This document shows positions 35,523 through 43,660 of a stretch of 64,000 nucleotides of DNA, piece by piece. Below the pieces are notes generated by a model. That model was not told the DNA's origin. It saw nothing but the letters and a program-made list of their open reading frames with translations, and searched no databases. This DNA is from DASZWJ01 sp963813895 (GTDB lineage Bacteria > Pseudomonadota > Gammaproteobacteria > JAURND01), in NCBI GenBank assembly GCA_963813895.1, contig CAWFAS010000001.1:868001-932000 (forward strand). Direction: 5' to 3'. A program made the position numbers and the translations under genes. Within the stretch, counting starts at the first letter, position 1, and the number at the start of each line of letters is the position of its first letter.

Positions 35523-36559
35523 CGCCACGCGTCAGACAACCGATCCAACCCTGCTAAAATTTCTTCAGGTTTTAAATCTAGCATACAGCGCCAATGCCCC
35601 AAAGGGCATACCCTCTGAAAGCAGGGGCTACAAGATAAATCCAAAGACACGATAGCAACTTTATCTGATAAGGGCGGAGTAAATTTCGCGGAGGTGGAAC
35701 CAAAGATAGCCACTAATGGTTTTTGTAATGCGGCAGCGATATGCATTAATCCCGAATCGTTACTGATGACGGCTGTTGCCAAAGAAAGCAGATCGACCGC
35801 TTCAGCCAAGCTGGTTTTTCCAATTAAATTTACGACTTTTCCATCAGTAAGCTTTTCAATTTCATGTGTTGCAGCCATGTCATTTGTAGAGCCAAATAAC
35901 CAAACATCCCAGCCTTGTTGTAATTTAACCTTAGCTACTTCTGCGAAGTGCGTTGCTGGCCAACGTTTACTGGGCCCAAATTCTGCACCAGGTGCTAAGG
36001 CTAAAACTCGTTCAGGACGGGATAAGTTCAATTTCTGCAATACAGCCGTTAATTTCTCGGCAGAGATTTTCAAGGCAGGTCGGGGTAATGGATCTGGCAG
36101 TTTAATCTCGGCGGGAAGACCGAGGGCTGCAAACCGTTCTACCATCAATGGGGTGTGTGTTTCATCCAGCTCACGTACATCATTTAATAACCATTGTCGC
36201 GGCCATTCACCGCGCAAGCCGGTTCGTAGTGGGATTTTACTAAAGAAAGGGATTAAAGCCGATTTTAACGAGTTGGGTAGAATAATGACTTGATGATAGC
36301 ATTGTCTGCGCAATTGCAGCGCTAATTTGTAACGTTGCTGCAGACGTAATTCTCCATGTCTAAATGGGGAGACATAAGATTTATGCACCTCCGGCATACG
36401 TTCCAACAAACCCTGAGTCCAAGCTGGCGCAAGTACATCGATCACCGCTTCTGGCTGCTGCTGTTTTATAACCTGAAACAATGTTTGTGCCATTACCATA
36501 TCGCCAACCCATGCCGGAGCTACGACTAGTATTTTGTTAGCAGGTTCACTCATCACCAT
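35513..36559 (-). CDS. waaF: ADP-heptose:LPS heptosyltransferase II
   Basis: 348 residues, the normal length. KILVVAPAWVGDMVMAQTLF is the GT9 N-terminal motif, and LAPGAEFGPSKRWP and ISNDSGLMHIAAALQKP are the donor-binding and catalytic regions. The enzyme adds the second L-glycero-D-manno-heptose to the lipopolysaccharide inner core. AAGGAAA lies upstream of the ATG; a second ATG two codons in is possible. The zinc-finger gene lies 21 bases upstream on the same strand. The last residues (RSS) are encoded by repeat sequence. Confidence 0.93.
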   Translation of the reverse strand: MVMSEPANKILVVAPAWVGDMVMAQTLFQVIKQQQPEAVIDVLAPAWTQGLLERMPEVHKSYVSPFRHGELRLQQRYKLALQLRRQCYHQVIILPNSLKSALIPFFSKIPLRTGLRGEWPRQWLLNDVRELDETHTPLMVERFAALGLPAEIKLPDPLPRPALKISAEKLTAVLQKLNLSRPERVLALAPGAEFGPSKRWPATHFAEVAKVKLQQGWDVWLFGSTNDMAATHEIEKLTDGKVVNLIGKTSLAEAVDLLSLATAVISNDSGLMHIAAALQKPLVAIFGSTSAKFTPPLSDKVAIVSLDLSCSPCFQRVCPLGHWRCMLDLKPEEILAGLDRLSDAWRSS

Positions 36560-36580
36560 AAACGATTTCCTTACAGAGCC

Positions 36581-36781
36581 TTACTCTACTTCTGGCTTAA
36601 AATCGATCAAGATATATTCCGTGCCACAATAAGGACAAACTGCCTGGCCAGTCGCTTTAATTGGCAGATATACCCGCGGATGTGCATCCCATAAACGACA
36701 GTCGGGTAAAGGACAAGATAAAGGCAAGTCTGCCTGGGTTATTTCATAACGCCTGGCGTTACAGGCAAGTTGTTCAGACAT
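36581..36781 (-). CDS. Small zinc-finger protein (zf-CHCC family)
   Basis: 66 residues. The family pattern is visible: LPLSCPLPDCRLWDAHPRVY followed by CPYCGTEYIL near the C terminus, giving His and three Cys as zinc ligands. Homologous proteins are often encoded next to waaF or branched-chain aminotransferase genes; the mitochondrial counterpart is an accessory subunit of complex I. Upstream gene of the pair with waaF, probably in one transcript. Confidence 0.85.
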   Translation of the reverse strand: MSEQLACNARRYEITQADLPLSCPLPDCRLWDAHPRVYLPIKATGQAVCPYCGTEYILIDFKPEVE

Positions 36782-36824
36782 AGGTTGATTCCAGTGCGGA
36801 GTTTTAGTTTTCTGCCCAACAGTA

Positions 36825-36864
36825 GCTTGCGGGGGAAGGTTAGGAAGGGGGCAGTCTCTATTGG
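36825..36864. repeat. PE-A fragment (right end only)
   Basis: It reads GCTTGCGGGGGAAGGTTAGG, then AAGGGGGCAG. This is the right arm of the PE-A family with no left arm nearby. It lies just upstream of the zinc-finger gene. Confidence 0.65.
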
Positions 36865-36899
36865 CTTCCCAGTTATGCTGAATAATTACACTAGTAAAA

Positions 36900-36922
36900 A
36901 AGGCGGGATAGCCCGCCTTTTC
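36900..36922 (-). terminator. Rho-independent terminator of the outer-membrane protein gene
   Basis: A GGCGGG/CCCGCC stem with a four-base loop (36902-36917), followed on the minus strand by a run of six T. It lies 22 bases after the stop of the beta-barrel gene. A-rich sequence on the other side could make it bidirectional. Confidence 0.85.
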
Positions 36923-36943
36923 TATATTACCAGTTGATACTAC

Positions 36944-37609
36944 CTAGGAATAGCTGGTTGGGAATTTATAAGACAACCCCAAGAACACGGCATCTTGTTG
37001 TGGTTGATAATCGGAACTACCCACTGTGCCATCACCACTAAAGCGTAACCAATCCACACCAATAGCCAGATTGGGAATAACTTCATAAGAAGCACCCACG
37101 CCATAAGCTGGGCCAATGTGGCTGAGATTCCCGCTTGGACCGTCAATACCCGAACCCACTTTAGAATATAAATAACTACCGCCAGCTTTCGCGTAAATAC
37201 TAAATCCGCTGGTTACCGGCCAAGACAATTTGCCTAACAGGTCAATGGCATAATTGTTAATGGTGTCACCATCATCATCGGTAGCTTTGGGTAGGTAGGT
37301 GTAACCATTCTCAATTGCGAAATATTTATTAAATGCATAACCCAGATAACCACGGGCTGTGAATCCTGTTCCGGATAAACCGGGATTAATATATTCTATA
37401 TTGTCCCAATGTGTGTTTGCATAACCACCCTGCAGGCCAATTACGAAACCAGATTCTGTATAGTCATAAGGGGAAGGCACCGCAACTGGAATGGGTGCTG
37501 GTGTATAGTAACCACTGTTACTATTTTCATAACCATCGGCAAAAGCTGCCATCGTTAAACCTAAAGCAGCAAGACCAATTGCTACATTTAAAACAGGTTT
37601 TTTCAACAT
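36944..37609 (-). CDS. Outer-membrane beta-barrel protein
   Basis: 221 residues. A signal peptide (LNVAIGLAALGLTMAAFA, cleavage near residue 24) is followed by alternating strands typical of an eight-stranded OmpA/Ail-like barrel: GFVIGLQGGYANTHWD, ARGYLGYAFNKYFAIENGYT and the aromatic-ended C terminus DAVFLGLSYKFP. The function is not evident; it may be a surface structural or adhesion protein. It is a single gene with its own terminator. Confidence 0.85.
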   Translation of the reverse strand: MLKKPVLNVAIGLAALGLTMAAFADGYENSNSGYYTPAPIPVAVPSPYDYTESGFVIGLQGGYANTHWDNIEYINPGLSGTGFTARGYLGYAFNKYFAIENGYTYLPKATDDDGDTINNYAIDLLGKLSWPVTSGFSIYAKAGGSYLYSKVGSGIDGPSGNLSHIGPAYGVGASYEVIPNLAIGVDWLRFSGDGTVGSSDYQPQQDAVFLGLSYKFPTSYS

Positions 37610-37731
37610 TATTTTTATCTCCTAAAGAGTGTGTTGTTTAATAAAAAACTCTGTACATCCTCATAATTTATCTACCTAGCTAAGCGCTGAAAAGCCTACG
37701 ATATAAAGCTGCGACACCCTTTCACCTCTCC

Positions 37732-37760
37732 TTGACAAAGGTAAACTTTGAAAGTCTAAT
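37732..37760 (+). promoter_or_regulatory. Sigma70-type promoter for the msrC leader
   Basis: A perfect -35 TTGACA (37732-37737), 17 bases of spacing, and TCTAAT (37755-37760; five of six -10 positions). It points at msrC, about 190 bases before the start codon, with the 70-bp PE-C palindrome lying in the transcribed leader. Confidence 0.6.
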
Positions 37761-37814
37761 CACTGGTATTGAGAAAAGCAACCGTTTTGTCATTATGCGG
37801 ATTGGGCGTAAGCG

Positions 37815-37884
37815 TTTACCGAGCCGCGACCGTTAGGGAGCGTTTGCTCCAACAAACGCTCCCTAACGGTCGCGGCTCGGTAAA
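37815..37884. repeat. Palindromic element PE-C, perfect copy
   Basis: A 70-bp inverted repeat with perfect 32-bp arms (TTTACCGAGCCGCGACCGTT onward) and the six-base loop CTCCAA. It is located in the intergenic region between the outer-membrane protein and msrC genes. Apart from this element and the promoter at 37732, the 350-base gap shows no feature. Confidence 0.9.
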
Positions 37885-37960
37885 TACTTGCGGGAGAGAG
37901 GTCTCCAGCAACTAGGAGCAACCCAAGCACACAACAACAGTAAACTGAAAAAGGATCACT

Positions 37961-38455
37961 ATGTTCAACCCCGCCTCTCAACACCCTGACAAACAAGCGC
38001 ATTATCGAGAGTTAGCCACTCAACTAAAGGCTCTCCTTACGGGCGAAACCGACTGGATTGCCAACTGCTCACAATTTTCAGCATTTTTATTTTATAGCCT
38101 AGCAGATTTAAACTGGGCGGGATTCTATTTAGTTAAAGACAATACCCTGGTTGTGGGACCTTTCCAAGGCAAACCGGCCTGCGTGCGTATTGCCTTTGGC
38201 AAAGGAGCCTGCGGCAGCAGCGCGGAAAAACGTAAGCCTATTATTCTGCCGGACGTATATGCCTTTCCAGGCTACATTGCTTGCGATGAAGTAACCCGTT
38301 CAGAAATTGTATTGCCACTGGTTAAAAACGGCCAATTGCTGGGCGTTTTAGATTTAGACAGTCCGCTGCTGAACCGTTTTGACGATACCGACCAGCAAGG
38401 CCTACAGATATTAATCGATGTTCTACTATCTATGTCCCTAGGTTTCCACGCTTGA
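37961..38455 (+). CDS. msrC: Free methionine-(R)-sulfoxide reductase (GAF domain)
   Basis: 164 residues, one GAF domain. The three Cys residues of the fRMsr family are present in PACVRIAFGKGACG and PGYIACDEVTRSEIVLPL. The enzyme reduces free methionine-R-sulfoxide in the cytosol, using a disulfide cascade and thioredoxin, so it is part of oxidative-stress defence. The start codon follows AAAGGATC. Likely monocistronic, with a structured leader. Confidence 0.92.
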   Translation: MFNPASQHPDKQAHYRELATQLKALLTGETDWIANCSQFSAFLFYSLADLNWAGFYLVKDNTLVVGPFQGKPACVRIAFGKGACGSSAEKRKPIILPDVYAFPGYIACDEVTRSEIVLPLVKNGQLLGVLDLDSPLLNRFDDTDQQGLQILIDVLLSMSLGFHA

Positions 38456-38553
38456 GTTGCAGAAGCCAGACACTGGTAACGTGAGGGGTTGGCTGTTATT
38501 ATTTCTAAATTAATTTTCACTACTATTCTATTATTCATAAGGATTAACCATTC

Positions 38554-39183
38554 ATGATGAAAAATTTTCTGATTAAAAGCATCTGCTTTGCAATGACTTT
38601 ATTTGCATTGAGCGCGCGTGCAACTCCCGCTGATGACTTGACCCAGCTGTTATCTAGCTTTCAGTCAATGTCTGCAGGGTTTCAGCAGGTACTTTATAAT
38701 GCGAACGGTAGACCCCAACAAAAAAGCACCGGCCAAATGGCGCTGGTACGTCCCGGCAAGTTTCGTTGGCAGGTTTTCAAGCCAAGCCCACAGCTGTTAA
38801 TTGCTAATGGCCATTATTTATGGATTTATGATCCAGACCTTTCGCAGGCAACCCAACAACGCTTGGATAAAACTAGCAATAACAGCCCTGCTTCTTTACT
38901 CAGTGGTTCGATTCAGGACTTGGAAAATCGATTTATCGTAACTACCAATAACAGGCAAAAATCAACTGGCCAGTCTTTCCAGTTAAAACCTAAAAATCAA
39001 AATGATTTATTTAAATGGATTGAATTAACATTTAATAATTCTAAATTGACGGATATGCGTCTGATGGATAATTTAGGTTCACTGACTGATTTCCACTTCA
39101 ATAATGTGAATATTAATCCTAAATTAAGCCCCGGCCTCTTTCAGTTTAAGGCGCCCAAAGGTGTACAGGTAGTAAAAAATTAG
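38554..39183 (+). CDS. lolA: Outer-membrane lipoprotein carrier protein LolA
   Basis: 209 residues. A signal peptide (LIKSICFAMTLFALSARA) precedes a LolA fold, with SAGFQQVLYNANGRPQQKSTG and GKFRWQVFKPSPQLLIANG being the family core (about 35-85). It carries lipoproteins through the periplasm from the LolCDE complex to LolB. AGGA lies about ten bases before the ATG; a second ATG follows directly. It is next to rarA as in many gammaproteobacteria, though here a PE-B element separates them. Confidence 0.94.
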   Translation: MMKNFLIKSICFAMTLFALSARATPADDLTQLLSSFQSMSAGFQQVLYNANGRPQQKSTGQMALVRPGKFRWQVFKPSPQLLIANGHYLWIYDPDLSQATQQRLDKTSNNSPASLLSGSIQDLENRFIVTTNNRQKSTGQSFQLKPKNQNDLFKWIELTFNNSKLTDMRLMDNLGSLTDFHFNNVNINPKLSPGLFQFKAPKGVQVVKN

Positions 39184-39219
39184 AGTAATGTATTGCTTAA
39201 ATTATCTCTATCTCGCAAG

Positions 39220-39345
39220 AGGGGCATTGTTGAATAATTCATTTTACCCATTATGGGAAAGCACTGTATCCCCTCTCCCCTTGCGGGAGAGGGGATCATA
39301 GAGCTTTCCACAATTGGGAGGTGGATTATTCAACAAAGCCTCCGC
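39220..39345. repeat. Palindromic element PE-B
   Basis: It opens GGGGCATTGTTGAATAATTC, has the TCCCCTTGCGGGAGAGGGGA hairpin at the centre, and closes GATTATTCAACAAAGCCTC. It fills most of the 217-base gap between lolA and rarA. Confidence 0.8.
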
Positions 39346-39400
39346 AAAGGGGAGAGGAGCTGCCCCTGTTAAATTAAATCTACCCTACCCACAATAAATT

Positions 39401-40720
39401 ATGTCAACCACCACCTCATTCCAACCGTTGGCTGCGCGCATGCGTCCACGCTCCATTGATGAATTCTTTGGACAGCAGCATTTGCTAGGTAAGAATAAAC
39501 CTTTAAGACAAGCCATTATCAGCAATAACCTCCACTCTATGATTCTCTGGGGTCCGCCCGGCAGTGGTAAAACTACTTTGGCTCGACTATTGGCGGAGCA
39601 CGGACAAGCCAATATAGAAAAAATCTCAGCAGTGCTCGCAGGCGTAAAAGACATCCGGCAGATCGTTGAGCGAGCACAGCACGCCAGAAAGACTGCGCAG
39701 CGCAACACAGTATTATTTGTAGATGAAGTACATCGTTTTAATAAAGCCCAACAGGATGCATTCTTACCTTATGTAGAAGACGGCACATTAATTTTTATCG
39801 GCGCTACGACTGAAAACCCTTCTTTCGAACTGAATAACGCTTTACTGTCGCGTGCACGGGTCTATGTATTAAAACGCTTAGAGCAAGCAGAAATATTAAA
39901 AATTATCGATGCGGCACTTGCAGATAAAGAACGCGGTCTTGGCGAACGCAACTTAGATTTTCCACCAGAACTAAAGCAACGCTTAGCTCAGTTTGCTGAT
40001 GGTGACGCGCGCCAGGCTTTAAACATGTTGGAAATAATTGCTGATTTTGCTGTTGAGCAGGATGGGCGAGAAAAAATTACTGAAGCCAGCCTAAATGAAA
40101 TTCTATCTGGCAGTGTGCGGCGGTTTGATAAACAAGGGGATTTATTTTATGAGCAGATTTCTGCTTTGCACAAATCAGTGCGCGGTACTGCTCCTGATGC
40201 GGCGTTGTATTGGTTAGCGCGTATGCTGGAAGCTGGCTGCGATCCAGAATATATTGCTAGACGAGTATTACGCATGGCCAGCGAAGATATCGGCAATGCC
40301 GATCCTCGCGCACTGACACTGGCCCTCAACGCCTGGGAGACCTTTCAGCGACTTGGCAGTCCCGAAGGAGAATTAGCAATTGCTCAGGCTGTGGTTTACC
40401 TGGCGTGCGCCCCCAAAAGTAATTCGGTTTATACTGCCTTACATACCGCTGTGGATGATGCCAAAAATTTTGGGTCTCTGGATGTGCCTATGCATATCCG
40501 CAATGCACCCACTCGTCTGATGAAAAATTTAGGTTATGGCGCGGGTTATCGCTATGCGCATAATGAACCTGATGCTTATGCGGTTGGTGAAAGTTATTTT
40601 CCGGAGGAAATGGGAGAACGGCAGTATTATTATCCAGCGCCACGTGGATTGGAGATTAAAATTGGGGAAAAACTCGCACACACGCGAGCTGGATCAAAAG
40701 GGCAAAAAAAAATAAGTTAA
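39401..40720 (+). CDS. rarA: Replication-associated recombination protein RarA (MgsA)
   Basis: 439 residues. An AAA+ ATPase of the clamp-loader type: Walker A GPPGSGKTTLA (about 51-61), Walker B VLFVDEVHRFNKAQQDAF, sensor GATTENPSFELN, and the C-terminal MgsA tetramerisation region with APKSNSVYTA. It acts at stalled replication forks. The 3' end overlaps the convergent parB gene by four bases. Confidence 0.95.
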   Translation: MSTTTSFQPLAARMRPRSIDEFFGQQHLLGKNKPLRQAIISNNLHSMILWGPPGSGKTTLARLLAEHGQANIEKISAVLAGVKDIRQIVERAQHARKTAQRNTVLFVDEVHRFNKAQQDAFLPYVEDGTLIFIGATTENPSFELNNALLSRARVYVLKRLEQAEILKIIDAALADKERGLGERNLDFPPELKQRLAQFADGDARQALNMLEIIADFAVEQDGREKITEASLNEILSGSVRRFDKQGDLFYEQISALHKSVRGTAPDAALYWLARMLEAGCDPEYIARRVLRMASEDIGNADPRALTLALNAWETFQRLGSPEGELAIAQAVVYLACAPKSNSVYTALHTAVDDAKNFGSLDVPMHIRNAPTRLMKNLGYGAGYRYAHNEPDAYAVGESYFPEEMGERQYYYPAPRGLEIKIGEKLAHTRAGSKGQKKIS

Positions 40721-41610
40721 CGGATGCGTTGTAAAATACCTTCCAGCTCATCTAAATTATAATAATGGATCACCAGCTTACCTTTGCCTTTTGGCTGATG
40801 TTGAATGCTGACCTTCGCACCTAACTTGTCACCTAGTTCAGATTCAAGGCGCATTACATCCGGACTGATGGCTGCTTGCCCACCTTTTTTAGTGACACCT
40901 GCTGCCACACTTTGCCATTTGCGTGCCCACTCTTCCGTAGCTCGCACCGACAAACCCTGTGCCACAACCCTATGAGCCAACTGTATTTGTTGCGCTGCTG
41001 GCAAAGATAACAGCGCCCGCGCATGACCCATATCCAAGGCTCCCTGCTCCAGCAACGTTCTAACCGCAGCTTCCAGGTTCAAAAGGCGCAGCAGATTACT
41101 AATGCTAACACGCGATTTGCCTACCGACTTGGCAATTTCTTCATGGGTTAAGTCAAACTCTTCACTCAAACGTTTCAGCGCCACAGCCTGCTCCAACGCA
41201 TTTAAATCTTCGCGTTGGATATTTTCAATCAGTCCCATCGCCATCGCGGTTTCATCGGTAATCTCCCGCAGAAACACCGGCACTTTATCTAAGCCTACCA
41301 GCTGCGCAGCACGCCAACGCCGTTCACCGGCAATAATTTCATAATGGCCAGGTTGCAAGGCGCGCACCAGGATAGGCTGTAAGATACCTTGGGCACTAAT
41401 GGAATTGGCCAGTTCCTGCAATGCTTCCTGATTCATCTCGCGACGCGGTTGATATTTTCCAGGTTGTAACACTTCAATAGGCAGGTATTGTGTGGCTTGA
41501 TGCTGCTCTGGCTTTAATAAAGTGGGTTGCTGGGTACTACTGAGTAATTCACTGAGGCCGCGACCGAGGCTGCGTTTAGTTTTAGTAGGGGGGAGAATAG
41601 AAGATGTCAT
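40717..41610 (-). CDS. parB: Chromosome-partitioning protein ParB
   Basis: 297 residues from the ATG at 41610 (MTSSILPPTKTKRSLGRGLS). A longer open frame to 41721 runs into the PE-A element and is rejected. It has the CTPase/ParB core with GERRWRAAQ and IENIQREDLNALEQA, a helix-turn-helix (HEEIAKSVGKSRVSISNLLR), and a C-terminal dimerisation domain. It binds parS and spreads along DNA. No parS-like site (TGTTTCACGTGAAACA) was found in the window. The gene is separated from parA by 293 bases containing a 160-bp palindrome. Confidence 0.94.
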   Translation of the reverse strand: MTSSILPPTKTKRSLGRGLSELLSSTQQPTLLKPEQHQATQYLPIEVLQPGKYQPRREMNQEALQELANSISAQGILQPILVRALQPGHYEIIAGERRWRAAQLVGLDKVPVFLREITDETAMAMGLIENIQREDLNALEQAVALKRLSEEFDLTHEEIAKSVGKSRVSISNLLRLLNLEAAVRTLLEQGALDMGHARALLSLPAAQQIQLAHRVVAQGLSVRATEEWARKWQSVAAGVTKKGGQAAISPDVMRLESELGDKLGAKVSIQHQPKGKGKLVIHYYNLDELEGILQRIR

Positions 41611-41682
41611 TGGTTTTGGCTGCTTTCTGGGTGAAAATTTTTTTAAGGATTTGAAGTTAGTTTTCAATCGACTAATGAAGAA

Positions 41683-41842
41683 GCCCATAGAGGCTGCCCC
41701 CTTCCTAACCTTCCCCCGCAAGCGGGGGAAGGAACTTGCTCGAGTTACTATGGAATTGGCTGCATAGCTTAACTTATCCTACCGAACCAGTCCCTTCTCC
41801 CGCTTGTGGGGGAAGGTTAGGAAGGGGGCAGCCTCTATGGGC
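41683..41842. repeat. Palindromic element PE-A between parA and parB
   Basis: A 160-bp element. Outer arms read GCCCATAGAGGCTGCCCCCT and its exact complement, each followed inward by a CTTCCCCCGC hairpin stem; the centre contains CTCGAGTTACTATGGAATTG. The outer arms are perfect over 28 bp although they differ from those of other PE-A copies. Confidence 0.9.
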
Positions 41843-41903
41843 ACATGACTAAAAAAGCTAAATAATTACCAGATTTGTAGCATAACCCATTATCAAAACT
41901 CTC

Positions 41904-42686
41904 TCAATTGACTTTAACTGATTGATTATCTTGTCGCCGCAAGACTTCTCCCGCCAATGCTAAATACGCAAGAGCTCCAGGTGATTTTCGATCATGCAAT
42001 AACGCTGGCAATCCAAAACTAGGTGCTTCAGCCACACGAATATTGCGCGGGATTACTGTGCTATATAATTTTTCGCCAAAATGGGCTGCGAGCTGTTCAT
42101 TCACTTCATGGGTCAGTCGGTTACGGCCATCATACATGGTACGTAACAGTCCTTCGATCTGCAGATTGGGATTAGCCGACTGACGAATTTGTTCTATGGT
42201 TCTCAACAGACTGGCCAGGCCTTCCAAAGCAAAATATTCACAAGGCATGGGGATCAGGACAGAGTCTGCAGCCACTAATGCATTGACTGTCAGGATGTTC
42301 AATGCTGGCGGACAATCGACTAGAATATAATCGTACAAGTGATGGACTGTGGACAACCGATTCTGCAAAAAGTATTCACGCTGATTCTGCTGCAAAAGCT
42401 GAAGCTCTGCCACAGTTAAATCCCCATCAGCGGGCAGCAAGTCGTATTGTGCGACAGTATGCACCAACGCCTCTAAAATAGGTACTTGATCCAGTAACAC
42501 CTCTTTAACGGTGGTCACCTCCAGGTCCTTGGTGACGCCACTGCCCACACTGGCATTACCTTGCGGGTCTAAATCGATCAATAGTACCTTATGTCGAGTA
42601 GCTGCCAATGATGCCGCCAGGTTAATACTGGTTGTCGTCTTGCCCACACCCCCTTTCTGGTTGGCGATGGCGATAATTTTTCCCAT
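41904..42686 (-). CDS. parA: Chromosome-partitioning ATPase ParA (Soj)
   Basis: 260 residues. Deviant Walker A IANQKGGVGKTTTSINLA (about 7-24), Walker A' VLLIDLDPQGN and Walker B YILVDCPPALNILT. It drives ParB-parS segregation of the chromosome origin. No Shine-Dalgarno stronger than AAAAGATC is seen before the ATG. Its order rsmG-parA-(PE-A)-parB is the usual gammaproteobacterial one, interrupted by the repeat. Confidence 0.95.
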   Translation of the reverse strand: MGKIIAIANQKGGVGKTTTSINLAASLAATRHKVLLIDLDPQGNASVGSGVTKDLEVTTVKEVLLDQVPILEALVHTVAQYDLLPADGDLTVAELQLLQQNQREYFLQNRLSTVHHLYDYILVDCPPALNILTVNALVAADSVLIPMPCEYFALEGLASLLRTIEQIRQSANPNLQIEGLLRTMYDGRNRLTHEVNEQLAAHFGEKLYSTVIPRNIRVAEAPSFGLPALLHDRKSPGALAYLALAGEVLRRQDNQSVKVN

Positions 42687-42733
42687 GATCTTTTCCGGTT
42701 ATAAAATACCCAGGCTGAGGATAACACTTGAGG

Positions 42734-43375
42734 TTATGTTTGCATATTATCAACAGAGATACAAACCAGATGTCGCTGTTCGGCCAGGCCAGGCACATGC
42801 AAGGGATGCACAGTAAACGGCAAAGTAACTGAGCACAATTCTTCCTCAGGGTATACGCCCTTCAGTGCCCATAGACAGCCACCCGGACAGTAAAGATGAG
42901 AGGTAGCTGTGAGCATATCAGCCAAATTTGTCCAGGCCCTGGCAATGACCCCATCAAAACAATGCTCCGGAGTGAAGTCCTCTACCCGCGCTTGCACCAC
43001 CGTAATATTCTGTAAATTCAGCAATGCCTTTACCTGTAATAAAAAACGGGTTTTTTTGCCATTACTGTCCAATAAAGTCCATTGCTGCTCAGGAAACGCC
43101 AGCGCTAGTGGGATCCCTGGCAAACCTGCGCCGCTCCCTACATCAAGCCAACGTTGCCCTTTTAAATAAGGTGCAACCACCAAGGAATCTGCAATATGCT
43201 TATACAGCATTTCCTCAGGATCACGGATTGCGGTTAGGTTATAAACTTTATTCCATTGTTGTAGTAGGGCAAGGTACTGGAGGATTTTTTCGGGGGCGTG
43301 AGGTGGTAATTGGATATCCAGTGCGGTTAGGATTTGGTTTAAGGTTTGACTGATTGGGTTTGCTGGTTCGGACAT
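42734..43375 (-). CDS. rsmG: 16S rRNA (guanine527-N7)-methyltransferase RsmG
   Basis: 213 residues, normal length. WLDVGSGAGLPGIPLALAFP is motif I, LLDSNGKKTRFL motif II, and VIARAWTNLADML the RsmG-specific segment. It methylates G527 of 16S rRNA. It sits between mnmG and parA; the distance to mnmG (285 bases) is filled by PE-B elements. Confidence 0.95.
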   Translation of the reverse strand: MSEPANPISQTLNQILTALDIQLPPHAPEKILQYLALLQQWNKVYNLTAIRDPEEMLYKHIADSLVVAPYLKGQRWLDVGSGAGLPGIPLALAFPEQQWTLLDSNGKKTRFLLQVKALLNLQNITVVQARVEDFTPEHCFDGVIARAWTNLADMLTATSHLYCPGGCLWALKGVYPEEELCSVTLPFTVHPLHVPGLAEQRHLVCISVDNMQT

Positions 43376-43453
43376 GTTCGCTCCGGCACATTTACGATTG
43401 CCTGTTATTAATTTTTTCTCACTTCAAAATAGGTACTGTAACCCCCTCTACTC

Positions 43454-43645
43454 GGGGGCTTCGTTGAATAATTCTCTTCCTGACTATCCGAAACTCTATG
43501 ATCCCCTCTCCCTTGCGGGAGAGGGTTAGGGAGAGGGGATCATAGAGTTTCAGATAGTCAGGAAGTGAATTATTCAGCAATGCCCTCGTCAGGAGATACA
43601 GTGCTTTTCCAAAAATGGCAGCGAATTATTCAACAATGCCCCCCC
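43454..43645. repeat. PE-B element plus adjacent PE-B half-copy
   Basis: A complete copy (43454-43586) begins GGGGGCTTCGTTGAATAATT and ends GAATTATTCAGCAATGCCCTC, with ATCCCCTCTCCC hairpin arms in the middle. A second right-end fragment follows (GATACAGTGCTTTTCC ... GAATTATTCAACAATGCCC). Together they separate mnmG from rsmG. Confidence 0.8.
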
Positions 43646-43660
43646 TACAGAAGCAAGCAA

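Noticed and set aside
40717..41721. ParB starting at 41721
   Set aside because: The added residues are encoded by the PE-A palindrome; ATG 41610 gives the normal ParB N terminus.
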